Assembly (NCBI GenBank): GCA_012934845.2
Contig: WNNJ02000879.1
Location: forward strand, 62,001-126,000
Origin: Pomphorhynchus laevis
Lineage: Eukaryota; Acanthocephala; Palaeacanthocephala; Echinorhynchida; Pomphorhynchidae
Direction of reading: 5' to 3'
DNA: 64,000 bases
Positions 54,940-64,000 of the stretch are shown here, piece by piece; position 1 is the stretch's first letter, and the number at the start of each line of letters is the position of its first letter. The notes under the pieces were generated by a model. The model had not been told where the DNA came from, made no database searches, and worked only from the letters and a program-made list of their open reading frames with translations. The position numbers and the translations under genes were made by a program.

Positions 54940-55335
54940 TCAAAATTTTTGTTATTAAAGTATTTGGTGCGGTTAACATTGAATAGACCGAAACCTGAAA
55001 CGCAGGTATTGAATCAGTAGCTGATGAGGTCCACCAATCCTGAAATGTAACGTACAGCTGTTGGCTTATTTCACAAATATAAATTTAAACTCTTAATTTT
55101 TAACTTTTAAGAGGGGGAGGAACATCGTGTATTAAAAAGGTGCAATCCACTTTAGTAAATGCAAAGACTGCAACATCGAATATATCAGAAAAACCAACAG
55201 GCAGGCGAATTTCAGAATTAACAACAGAAGTAATGATATAAAAAATTCTATGCTTAACTATGACAATGTAGTTATACACTAAATTGAAAACTCAGAACAT
55301 CAGACAGCAACGCTAGTCATTTAAACAAAGATATA
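54940..55335 (+). mobile_element. Relic of a second PLE family (hammerhead-like repeat + GIY-YIG piece)
   Basis: 54986-55031 carries AGACC-GAAAC, a stem ACCTG/CAGGT, and CTGATGA-GGTCC. Downstream, 55150-55235 encodes 'CKDCNIEYIRKTNRQANF' in broken form, a GIY-YIG motif of PLE type (YIGKT-like) distinct from the Naiad-type copies. Short and broken. Confidence 0.6.
54986..55031 (+). ncRNA. Hammerhead-like motif, type II order
   Basis: GACC-GAAAC, a perfect 5-bp stem III (ACCTG/CAGGT with loop AAACG), the triplet GTA (55006-55008), 12 nt for stem I, then CTGATGA and GGTC pairing back to GACC. All core bases are present. Stem I (TTG.../...TAG) is very weak, so activity is uncertain. Confidence 0.5.
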
Positions 55336-55354
55336 TAATAGCAAATCAAATCAA

Positions 55355-57780
55355 ATCAGCTAACTGAGTCTACGTATTTAATATAATTATAAACTAAACA
55401 AAACATAATAATGCTAAATCAAAATTTAATAATTAAATAATAAAATAAATAATTGTTTTTAGATTTTCTATAATTTAAATCGAGTTAAAATAAAAAATTG
55501 AAATTTAAAATAAACGTCATTTTTATAAATTGACTAATAAATAACGGACGTTGTATTTATATTTCCTATAAATTTATAGGAAATCATCAAATCAGCTAAC
55601 TGAGTCTACGTATTGTTATATAATTATAAAATAAACAAAACATAATAATGCTAAATCAAAATTTAATAATTAAATAATATAAATTAATAATTGTTTTAAG
55701 ATTTTCTATAATTTAAATCGAGTTAAAATAAAAAATTGAAATTTAAAAAAGAAGTCATTTTTATGAATTGACTAATAAATAACAGACGATGTATAAAAAA
55801 TAAGGATTAGAGGTAATCAGGACGAACTAATATGTTATCAGGTTTTGACCCCTATTCCTTGACCCAACATAGCAGCGGGGCCAAATACATGCTAATGATG
55901 TATTTCCTCTAAAATAACTATCTAGTATCTTATTCTAATACAAAGTATATTATTATCCATCCATAAAAATTTGCCACTTAAGAGTTTAAATTTATTCTTT
56001 ATATTATTGTGTTGATTTATATATTTTACTATTTCCTGCTTGATGTTATTTTTATAGTAACTTATTTTAAAATATGTATCTATTAAATTATTTAAATGAT
56101 TTTGAAGAAAGCCAATATCATTACATATTGTTGCAATTCTTAAAATTTCATTATTTAATGTATTATATTTTATATTATATGGTATGCATGAATGCTCATG
56201 CAAAAATATGTTTCTTGTAAATTTAAATATGTCATCTTTACGATATAAATTAATAGTAGTTTTAGTTAATGTTAATTTAATGTTCATATCTAGATATACA
56301 CCTTTATCATTAATATTGGTTTTGTTAAGAAAACAAAACATATTGGCTTTCTGGATAAATGTGCTCACTAATTGAATAAAAATTGCTAGAATTAAATACA
56401 CATATATTATCAATGTATCGAAACATATATTTTATATCTTTATATATTTTAGATTTAGTTTTTACACTGTTATGAACAAATTCATATTCTATAAAGTTTA
56501 AAACAAGTCAGCTATAATTGGGCTACTATTACCTCCCATTGGAGCACATTTTACTTGTCTAAATATAGATGTCCCTACTTTTAAATAATTTTGATTTATT
56601 AAAATATTTAAGGATTCTATTAATTCAATTTTATCCATATATTTATATTTACTTGATGGTTTAATTTTTTGACATGCGTTATAATTATTATAACATATAT
56701 ATGTATATCTTTTTCGAATATAAGATTCATTAATTTTACTAACGCTTCTTTAATATCTACTAAATCTAGATTTGTATAAAGAGTACTAAAATCGTATGTA
56801 TTTATATTTTGAAAATTTATTCCTTTTGTCTGTTCTAAAAATTCTTTTGTAGAATTAATACTGAAATAGTGTTTTATACCAGTATTAATTTCGATTACCT
56901 TGCAATATTTTTTAAAATGTGCTTTAATTACTTTAAGTATTTTATTCATATAGACAGAAAGTGGTTTTAATGTACATTTAAACGCACTACATATGAACCT
57001 AGGTTTTATTAGATTTTTATGTAATTTTGGATTCCAATATAATATAGGTATAGTTTTATTATCTGATTCAACCTTTATATCCTTTTTATCCATTATAGAA
57101 CAGTGACTTGTAATAATTGTTTCTAAACTTAACTCACTGCGTTCATATCTTGGATTTACATTTAAATCATTAGAATTAACCTCTTTCATTAGTATATCAT
57201 AATAAAGCTTTTTGCATATGAAGACAAAGTTATTACTAGCTTTATCAATAGTTGTTATTATATAGTTATCCTTTAATTTAGTAAGTTCTTTATACATATC
57301 TTTATTAATTTTATCTTTCCTTTTATAATTGTTTGTTATTTTCATTTTATTTTTAATTTTATCAAATATATAATCTTTCCAAATTTAAATCTTTGATATA
57401 TTCGAGCTTTCACTATTAATCAGCTTAATAAAGTAATCATTTAAGTTATTATATCACGAACTGTAAATTTTATTTTTGTCGTTGTTATTTAATCTATATT
57501 AAAAATATTATCCATATTATCTATAGGGTCAGATTTAAGTAAATATATTCCTAAAATATTATTAAATTTATCTTTCCTTTTATAATTGTTTATTTTCATT
57601 TTATTTTCAATTTTATCAAATATATAATCTTTCCAAATTTTAATCTTTGATAAATTTAAGCTTTTACTATTAATCAACTTATCAAAGTAAGCATTTAAGT
57701 CATTATATAACGAATTGTAAATTTTATTTTTGTCGTTGTTATTATTTAATCTATATTTATACCCTTTTGATACGAAAATA
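55355..57780 (-). mobile_element. Penelope-like element 3 (Naiad-type), decayed
   Basis: Minus strand: linker relics (57780-57345, with one segment doubled), RT (57345-55922), pLTR (55930-55790), and two copies of the AT-rich terminal segment (55590-55760 and 55355-55570). The N-terminal GIY-YIG is not preserved. It carries several breaks. Confidence 0.8.
55922..57345 (-). pseudogene. PLE reverse transcriptase, broken
   Basis: RT blocks in order: 'TTIDKASNNFVFICKK', 'YWNPKLHKNLIKPRFI', 'YDFSTLYTNLDLVDI', 'MGGNSSPIIADL' (about 56515-56550), 'RYIDNICVFN' (about 56400-56430) and the C-terminal 'LDMNIKLTLTKTTINLY' with 'FTRNIFLHEHSCIPYN'. This is the longest PLE RT in the window and shows what the copies at 20.5-21.4 and 44.6-45.7 kb once encoded. 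PLE RTs are related to telomerase RT. Dead copy. Confidence 0.82.
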
Positions 57781-57879
57781 GAATGGAAGTACGAAAATTA
57801 ACAAAATATCATTGATTATAGTAAGTATAAATTAAAATCAATTTATAAGCTACTTCTGGTTGGGATCACGCTATGACCA

Positions 57880-58260
57880 AAATATATTCGAAATATGATT
57901 ATTAATCTCTACGAACAAAAAAAACAAAGATTAATTCTTCAATTTACGTTTCGCCTTGCGGCTTCTTCAAAAATTGTATATATTCTTTAAATTCAACAAG
58001 ACAATTTTTAAAAAATTCTTAGTGAATTTAACGAATATATCCAATTTTTAAAGAAGCGCAAGGCGAAACGTAAAATTGAAGAATTAATCTTTGTTTTTTG
58101 TTGGTAAAGACAATAACCATATTTCGTATATATATGAATCGAAATATTAATTAATATACCCGACAAATTGATATTTCGATTAAAATAAATGGCCGGATCC
58201 ATCCTTGAGGATTTTCGACTATGGTTTAGCAATGAAACTATATATAAGCTACCGGAATCA
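57880..58260. repeat. Foldback with hammerhead-like core in each arm
   Basis: Arms at about 57912-57980 and 58033-58103 are reverse complements (about 65 bp). Each reads, outward, 'GAAG...GCC-GCAA-GGC-GAAAC-GTA' or a slight variant, i.e. a GNRA-capped stem between a CTGAAGA-like sequence and GAAAC. Outer flanks (near 57885 and 58130) also pair weakly. Confidence 0.75.
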
Positions 58261-58473
58261 ACTTATAAATTCAATTTAATTTATTTATTATTTAAATAAA
58301 TAATAAATATATAGTAGACATAAAATAAAATAAAGCAGCTAAAGCAATTATGTTTTAAACGTTTATCCCTAAATGGCTTCTTTAATCTAGAAATGTATTT
58401 GTATCAAAGACAAAAAATGTCTTGGCTATAAATACTTACATTTCTAGAGTGAAGAAGCCCTTTTAGCGCGAAA
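58261..58473. other. Spacer with a short inverted repeat
   Basis: 'ctagaaatgtatttgta' (about 58387) and its complement near 58445 flank about 40 bp. Otherwise nothing. Confidence 0.5.
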
Positions 58474-59505
58474 GCAACAATATGCTAAGTAAACAACGAG
58501 CAAAATTTCTTACGAAATGCGACATTTATAGAAATTGTTGTTGCTTGGTAGACTGGATTTTGATTCACGACTTTCAGGCACTATGTCACTTCTATACGAT
58601 CACTTTAGCACCGAAATTATTAAGTACTCGGCAGCACTCATCAGTCGAATGGAGTACTCACTGGTCGTTTCAGTTGCCTGTGTGACATTGTGAATAAAGG
58701 CGTTTCCGACACTGCTCAATTGTCTGAGGCTTAGGCTCTTTACAAGATAGAATCGCTGTGTGGACCATCCTTAAACACCAGGCAGAGGTTGTTGCTGAAT
58801 TGTCGCTGCACTCGTTGGATACTTAATGGATACGGCATGTATAAAAGTAGTGCACAGATGTGCTGAGTAAACAACGGTCCAGGATTTCTTACGAAATACG
58901 GCATTTATACAAAATGGTGTAGTTTGTTAGACTGGACTTTGATTCACGACTTTCAGTCATCATGTCACTTCTAGACGACCAATGAGTACCCGTTAACACT
59001 CATCAGTAAAATGAAGAACTCACTGGTCGTTTCGGTTGCCTGTGTGACATTGTGAATAAAGGCGTTTCCGACACTTTGCTTAATTGTCTGAGGCTTACGC
59101 TCTTAACCAGATCGAATTGCTGTGCGGACCATCCTTAAACACTAGGCATAGCTTGTTGCTGAATTGTCGCTACACTCGTTGGATCTTTAATGGATACGGC
59201 ATGTATATTAGTAGTGTACGGATGTGCTGAGTAGACAACGATCCAAGATTTCTTTTGAAATGCGTTTATAGAAAATTTTGTTGCTTGATAGACTGGACTT
59301 TGATTCACGACTTTCAGTCATCATGTCACTTCTAGACGACCAATGAGTACCCGGTAACACTCATCAGTAAAATGAAGAACTCACTGGTCGTTTCGGTTGC
59401 CTGTGTGACATTGTGAATAAAGGCGTTTCCGACACTTTGCTTAATTGACTGAGGCTTACGCTCTTTACAAGATCGAATTGATGTGCGGACCATCCTTAAA
59501 CACTA
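58474..59505. repeat. Second 361-bp satellite array
   Basis: About three units of the same satellite in the same orientation as at 47-49 kb. The fixed point is at 58667, 59029 and 59390 (362 and 361 bp apart). The first unit has GTC-type sequence around the CTGATGA region (TCATCAGTCG on the plus strand) and is the most diverged. Confidence 0.93.
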
Positions 59506-60534
59506 AGTTTTTACTCAGCTTACTCGTGCACTTTTATTATACATGTCATATCAATTAATAAACTAACGAGTGCAGCTACAATTCATCAACAATCTCTGCC
59601 TAAAATATAAATTTATTTTTTAAAATATAAGCTTATCTACTTTATATAAATTTATCAAATTTATTATAAATTTGAATTACGATAGACTCGAATATTGAGA
59701 ATAACATAAGAACTATTGAATAAAGTATCATGATTTTTGATGAGATAAAACTCGTAGACGTCATTAATTAATTTAAAATTTAAAAAAATCAAGTAAATGT
59801 ACCCGTTCAAAAGAACTCTAATTTAATATTAGAGTTATTCTTATTACTAGAAATATTTTAATTTTTTAATTTATTAAATAAAGTATAAATCATTTGTTAT
59901 TGTAATATATTATGTTATATTTATATTTATATAATATAAAAATATTATAATAATATAAAAATATTATATAAATATATTATATTTATAAAATATATATTAT
60001 ATTTATATAATATATATTATATTTATATAATATATATTATATTTAATATAAAATGTAATATATATTTTGATAATTTTTATTAAATAAAGAATTATAAAAC
60101 AAATTAAACTATTTGGGTGTCAATCAATTTACAAATATAGTACACTTTTCAATTTTATTTCATTTAAATTACTTCCTATCATTTTATTTTATGCAAAAAT
60201 AATAATGAACATTACATTGACTTGTTTATGCATCAATGTGTAAATTGTAGATACTTTTTCATTTGTTATAATTTTGTGTGATTTTTGAATAATGAAATTA
60301 TAATGTAATGTTGTGATTGCTGTAAATCGCTAAAATCGCTATTGTCTTAACAATTCGACAAGTTCGTTGACTTATTAAATACTATTGAATATATATCAAT
60401 TGATATAAAGGTATTATTATCAATTGGTTCATAATGTTTCACACATTATAATATTCCAGGTTTATCGTTTAATTTACCTATGCATATTTGAACATTGAAC
60501 TTTTTCACTCATTTATGTTTTAAATACTATTGAG
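59506..60534. other. Short inverted satellite piece, then AT-rich DNA
   Basis: 59510-59605 is a fragment of the satellite unit in opposite orientation (head-to-head junction). 59880-60060 is a run of 'atataatatatatta'. No gene seen. Confidence 0.6.
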
Positions 60535-60815
60535 CCTTCACTCATATGTCCCAAACACGTCAATTTAATACTTAATAAAGAACCATAAAAGGCAAATGTG
60601 ACATTGTGCATTTTTTTGATTTAGCAAAGATTGAATGTATAAAATACATTTTTGTAATAAATAACGCATATGTATGTAATATCAAGAAAATTAGTTATTC
60701 ACTTATAATGTGGTTAAATCATAACCTCTTACATGCTACTTTATAAATGCATACTAATATACTAGGTTTACATAAATATGATCCACATCTCTAGCATAGT
60801 GAGAAAGTATATCAC

Positions 60816-61035
60816 GAGTAAAGCGATTATTTTAAGCTGTTAGTAAAAGCGATTTAAGTAAAGATTTTTTTAGCGATTAATATGATCCACATAAATATGA
60901 TCCACATCTCTAGCATAGTGAGAAAGTATATCACGAGTAAAGCGATTATTTAAAGCTGTTAGTAAAAGCGATTTAAGTAAAGATTTTATTTAAAGCTGTT
61001 AGTAAAAGCGATTAAAGCGATTAGTAAAGCTGTTA
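60816..61035. repeat. Local tandem repeats of an AAAGCGATT unit
   Basis: Repeats of 'aagctgttagtaaaagcgat' (three copies) plus a second copy of 'catctctagcatagtgagaa' (60785 and 60907), absent from the left duplicate. Confidence 0.85.
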
Positions 61036-61274
61036 TTTATTAGTCAATTCATAAAAAGGACGTTTATTTTAAATTTTATTTTAAAATTTTTTACTTGATT
61101 TAAATTATAGAAAATCTAAAAACAATTATTAATTTAATTATTTAATTATTAAATTTTGATTTAGCATTATTATGTTTTGTTTATTTTATAATTATATAAC
61201 AATAAGTAGACTCAGTTAGCTGATTTAATTACTAAGTCCAAATTATAATCTCAAAATATTGTTAAACTACACAT

Positions 61275-61291
61275 CGCTTCCGGGTGGACTC

Positions 61292-61345
<54 letters not shown>

Positions 61346-61348
61346 AGC
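61275..61348 (-). tRNA. tRNA-Asn (GTT), second copy
   Basis: Identical in all 74 positions to the gene at 5371-5444, including A and B boxes and anticodon GTT. It sits only about 50 bp from a PLE terminal segment that replaced part of the upstream flank of the left copy. Internal promoters should keep it transcribable. Confidence 0.97.
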
Positions 61349-61717
61349 GAAATTACCAATGTCGTGTTAATTTGTAATATTCTGCGAAATTGTAGTTTAG
61401 TTAAGATTGTGATTCTGCGAAATTGTAGTTTAAATTTAGATTATCTCCGTTTATTCAAAGCTATCTCATAATCCATAATTGAGTAGAAAATGCTATAAGT
61501 AAATTTTTTATATTCATTTTTGCTGTCCATAGTTAGTCAACCTACTGATAATATGCAAATAACGTACATTAATTCTGTGTTAGACTTTCAAATTTTATTG
61601 TTATTTACAAATAGAGTTACAATGGTCAGTGAAATGCATTTCCTTTGTATTTGATGTATTTTATTGTCTTATTACATTGCGATATTTTTATTTAAATTGA
61701 GGATTGATATATTTTTT

Positions 61718-62113
61718 ATAAATAAATAGTTTCTTTTAAAATAAATAATACAAGGTTCAGGGTTAACATGTAAAAGAAAAGCAATTATAACAAGTCAGGT
61801 AAGCGACTACAAAAAAATGTCGTTGTAAGTCTTCACCAAAACTTACGGCATCAAGTCCAGTGGGATATGAGCTCTGCAACCAATCCTACATCCACCTTCT
61901 TACTGAACCACCCGGGGTCTCTCCCCTACCGAAAAATTCAATCGAGGCGGAGTATGCTAGGTAAACGAGAGACAAGGAGATTGAGAAACGTTAGCCTTTG
62001 CTCCGAGATACGTCCTCTAGAAAGAAGACTAATCCCGAGATATCCCAAGTACCCCAGAGGCGCACCTGGGCTTCCCATTTAATGACAGATGCTGAACGGG
62101 TTTCATGGCCCAC
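61718..62113 (-). mobile_element. Short 5'-truncated LINE-A copy
   Basis: On the minus strand it corresponds to LINE-A from the 'RWALKRAQHL' block to the 3' end, e.g. 'RLWGTWAISGLVF'-type sequence (compare 38108-38460). About 105 bp of host sequence is present on both sides (61612-61715 and 62124-62232). Confidence 0.85.
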
Positions 62114-62725
62114 TCTATTTACTAATAGAGTTACAATGGTCAGAGAAATTCATTTCTTTTGTATTTGATGTATTTTATTCTCTTATTACATTGCGATATT
62201 TTTATTTAAATTGAGGATTGATATTTTTTCTTTCTGCATCGAACTGTTTGTATCGAAGCATCATTTGATGCAGTTAGTAAAATACTACAATTTATGTAAT
62301 AATATATTTTTTACTTTCCTGCTTTCTTTTTGAGGGTGTAAAAGCAAGTATAATTTAACTAACTTTAAACATTATTGACGCATTATTTTATCAATTTCAT
62401 TATATAAATTGTATAAAAACAGTTGGATGAACCTTGCAAATGAAGTAAAACTCAGGACTAACATTAAACAGAAAGCCTAGAAGAAACTGCAAGTTCAATA
62501 TTATTTTTGGTGAAATCGTCTAAAAAATTTAAAATATTAAATACAAGAATTTGTAAAATTCAAAATTCATCGAAGGATTAATCCAATCCACCTTTACATT
62601 TGACTAAATTATCAATTCGAAAAAATGATTACAATTTTCCTTGTTACAATGTAATATATACATACTGAGTCTAAATCATTTGCGTAACATCTTTGCACAA
62701 AAATATGAAGCTTTCGAAATACAGC
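62114..62725. repeat. Duplicated segment, right copy (second part, empty LINE-A site)
   Basis: 62124-62270 and 62270-62725 match 5700-5850 and 9358-9822 directly joined. This is the empty site for LINE-A copy c, at TTTGATGCAGTTAGTAAA near 62265. No gene. Confidence 0.88.
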
Positions 62726-62842
62726 ATGGGCTTATTGCTTTAGATCTCATACTTAATATTTTTAATGAAATAAGTTCAAATGAAAAAGAATTTATGATTA
62801 GCTGGATATTTTTAAGCATTAAGAATTTTATTCTGATTGAAT
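62726..62842. other. Spacer
   Basis: AT-rich; sequence here diverges from the left duplicate. Nothing recognised. Confidence 0.4.
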
Positions 62843-63420
62843 GAATCGGAATTCTCTAACAGCATAAACTAATTCTGTGCTATTTGGACTTTTGAGTCTC
62901 AGCAGTACGGGGCTGCGGCACAATTGGATTGATATGCAGCACCCCTAGACAGCTCAATAAGTCCTTCTAGTACACATCCATGTATTAGGAATTAACACTG
63001 GTGAGAGTATTCATCGCAAATAATTCACTCACAAGGGCCTAAGAAATAGGATTTAAAAGCACTCTTATCGAGCGCACATAAACTAAACTCCTTCATTGCT
63101 GGTGGTAATGATATAAATGTATTACTTTTCCGCATATTTCTATACTGATTGAAGGAATCGGGAAGACTCAAACAGCATAAACTAATTCTATGTTGTTTCG
63201 ACTTTTGAGTCTCATCAATGGGGGGGGCTGCTGCACAACTAGCTTGAAGTACAGCACCCATAGACAGCTCAATAAGACCTTATAATACACATCCATGTAC
63301 TAGGAATTAACATTGGTGTGAGTATTCATCACGAATAATTCGCTCACCATGACCTAACAAGTAGGATTTAAAAGCACTATTATCAAGCGCACATAAACCA
63401 AGCTCCTTCATTGCCGATGA
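62843..63420 (+). repeat. Two tandem 5' units (about 312 bp) of a CR1/L2-like LINE
   Basis: 62843-63154 and 63155-63420 share 'acagcataaactaattct', 'agacagctcaataag', 'acacatccatgta' and 'gcgcacataaac'. The second unit runs directly into the LINE open frame at 63411, so these look like repeated 5' UTR units. Confidence 0.75.
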
Positions 63421-64000
63421 TAATGAAATGTATTCCTTTTCCGCATATTCTCTGCATTACCGAATCCTGGCATTGTGACTCCGAAGATCTTGCTAATCGT
63501 CGTCTATGTCGCTCTGGTTGTTCTTTAGTTGAATCAGCTCGTCCAATTGCCTCTCATACATCTACTGATTTTAACCACGGCGGTATAGTTGCCATTGCTC
63601 GTCACCCAATGTCTTTACGTAAAATTAACGTTAACATCCGTTACACCTCGTTCGAATTACTCATATGCAGATTATCAACTCCTTTCCCTCTGGAACTTGT
63701 GATTGTATACCGTCCAAGTTCAATTGCCCCATCACGTATCTTCTTTAACGACCTTGCAGATCTTATGTCTCACTGTTCCTTGTCTTATACTCTTTCTTTT
63801 GTTCTCGGTGACTTTAACATTCGTCTTGATCGCCCGGCTGACTCTGACTATATCACTTTAACTAATCTTTTTTTCTGATTTTAACTATAAATTACTTTCA
63901 ACAAGCCCAACTCATATTCTCGGCGGTGCTCTCGACATCATTGCTGTCCCTATCTGCTTCAATGACTATACTTCCTTGTCAATTACTGATCCCGGTTTGT
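63411..64000 (+). pseudogene. CR1/L2-like LINE, endonuclease domain (runs off the window)
   Basis: 155 open codons with APE endonuclease motifs: 'ILCITESWH' (catalytic Glu), 'HGGIVAIAR', 'FELLICRLSTPFPLELVIVYRP' split over two strands of the fold, and 'FVLGDFNIRLD'. A frame change near 63878 leads into 'SPTHILGGALDIIAVP' and 'SLSITDPGL' (63890-64000), the last endonuclease blocks. In this group the protein nicks DNA for target-primed reverse transcription. The RT must lie beyond position 64000. Confidence 0.8.

Larger units (their letters stand above)
60535..61715. repeat. Duplicated segment with tRNA-Asn, right copy (first part)
   Basis: Matches 4915-5840 but is expanded by local repeats (60816-61035) and by a PLE-associated terminal segment (61030-61225), which together separate the upstream flank from the tRNA. 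From 61230 on, identity to the left copy is again almost complete. Confidence 0.88.

Noticed and set aside
61867-62082. 71-codon plus-strand frame
   Set aside because: Antisense of the truncated LINE-A 3' end that lies on the minus strand.

Overview
This is an AT-rich, repeat-dense piece of an invertebrate animal nuclear genome. Arthropod-like is plausible but not proven. The evidence is spliced host genes (a beta-1,4-galactosyltransferase, an Ig-superfamily membrane protein and two exons resembling tubulin cofactor E), two copies of one eukaryotic tRNA-Asn gene, several non-LTR retrotransposon (LINE) families, and Penelope-like elements (PLEs) whose GIY-YIG domain lies upstream of the reverse transcriptase, the domain order of the Naiad group. 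There are no operons, ribosome-binding sites or prokaryotic genes.

Layout. 0.2-9.8 kb: three copies of one LINE family (called LINE-A here), two on the minus strand and one on the plus strand. The plus copy sits in a duplicated segment that carries tRNA-Asn. 11-15 kb: a decayed LINE on the minus strand (LINE-B). 16.4-18.3 kb: a 5'-truncated LINE with a doubled 3' end (LINE-D). 19-22 kb: a decayed Naiad-type PLE with tandem terminal repeats (pLTRs). 24.4-30.1 kb: a two-exon galactosyltransferase gene whose 4.65-kb intron is packed with tandem and inverted repeats. 31-34.4 kb: PLE debris, a tRNA-headed SINE and a gene fragment. 34.6-38.5 kb: the best LINE-A copy, inserted next to or into another reverse-transcriptase element that runs to 41.4 kb. 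42.1-46.3 kb: an Ig-domain gene on the minus strand with a PLE in its intron. 46.9-51.7 kb: satellite and minisatellite arrays. 51.9-54.5 kb: two cofactor-E-like exons. 54.9-57.8 kb: two PLE families. 57.9-59.5 kb: a foldback and a second satellite array. 60.5-62.7 kb: the other copy of the tRNA-Asn segment. 62.8-64 kb: the 5' end of a CR1/L2-like LINE with tandem 5' units, running off the window.

The most striking signal is a concentration of hammerhead-ribozyme-type cores (CTGANGA plus GAAA with matching helices) in otherwise unrelated repeats. The clearest are three copies of a type III hammerhead in the galactosyltransferase intron (28.1-29.0 kb), one of which keeps every core base. Weaker or rearranged versions occur at 23.7 kb, in a 460-bp tandem repeat (26.2-27.7 kb), in the 361/380-bp satellite, in the PLE pLTRs, in a PLE-like repeat at 55.0 kb, in the body of a tRNA-headed SINE (33.7 kb) and in two foldbacks (43.7 and 58.0 kb). 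PLEs and small circular 'retrozyme' RNAs in animals are known to carry hammerheads. A reasonable inference is that PLE machinery here mobilises several families of small ribozyme-bearing RNAs, whose inverted dimers may be reverse-transcription snap-back products. Nothing was folded or searched by program; all stems were read by eye.
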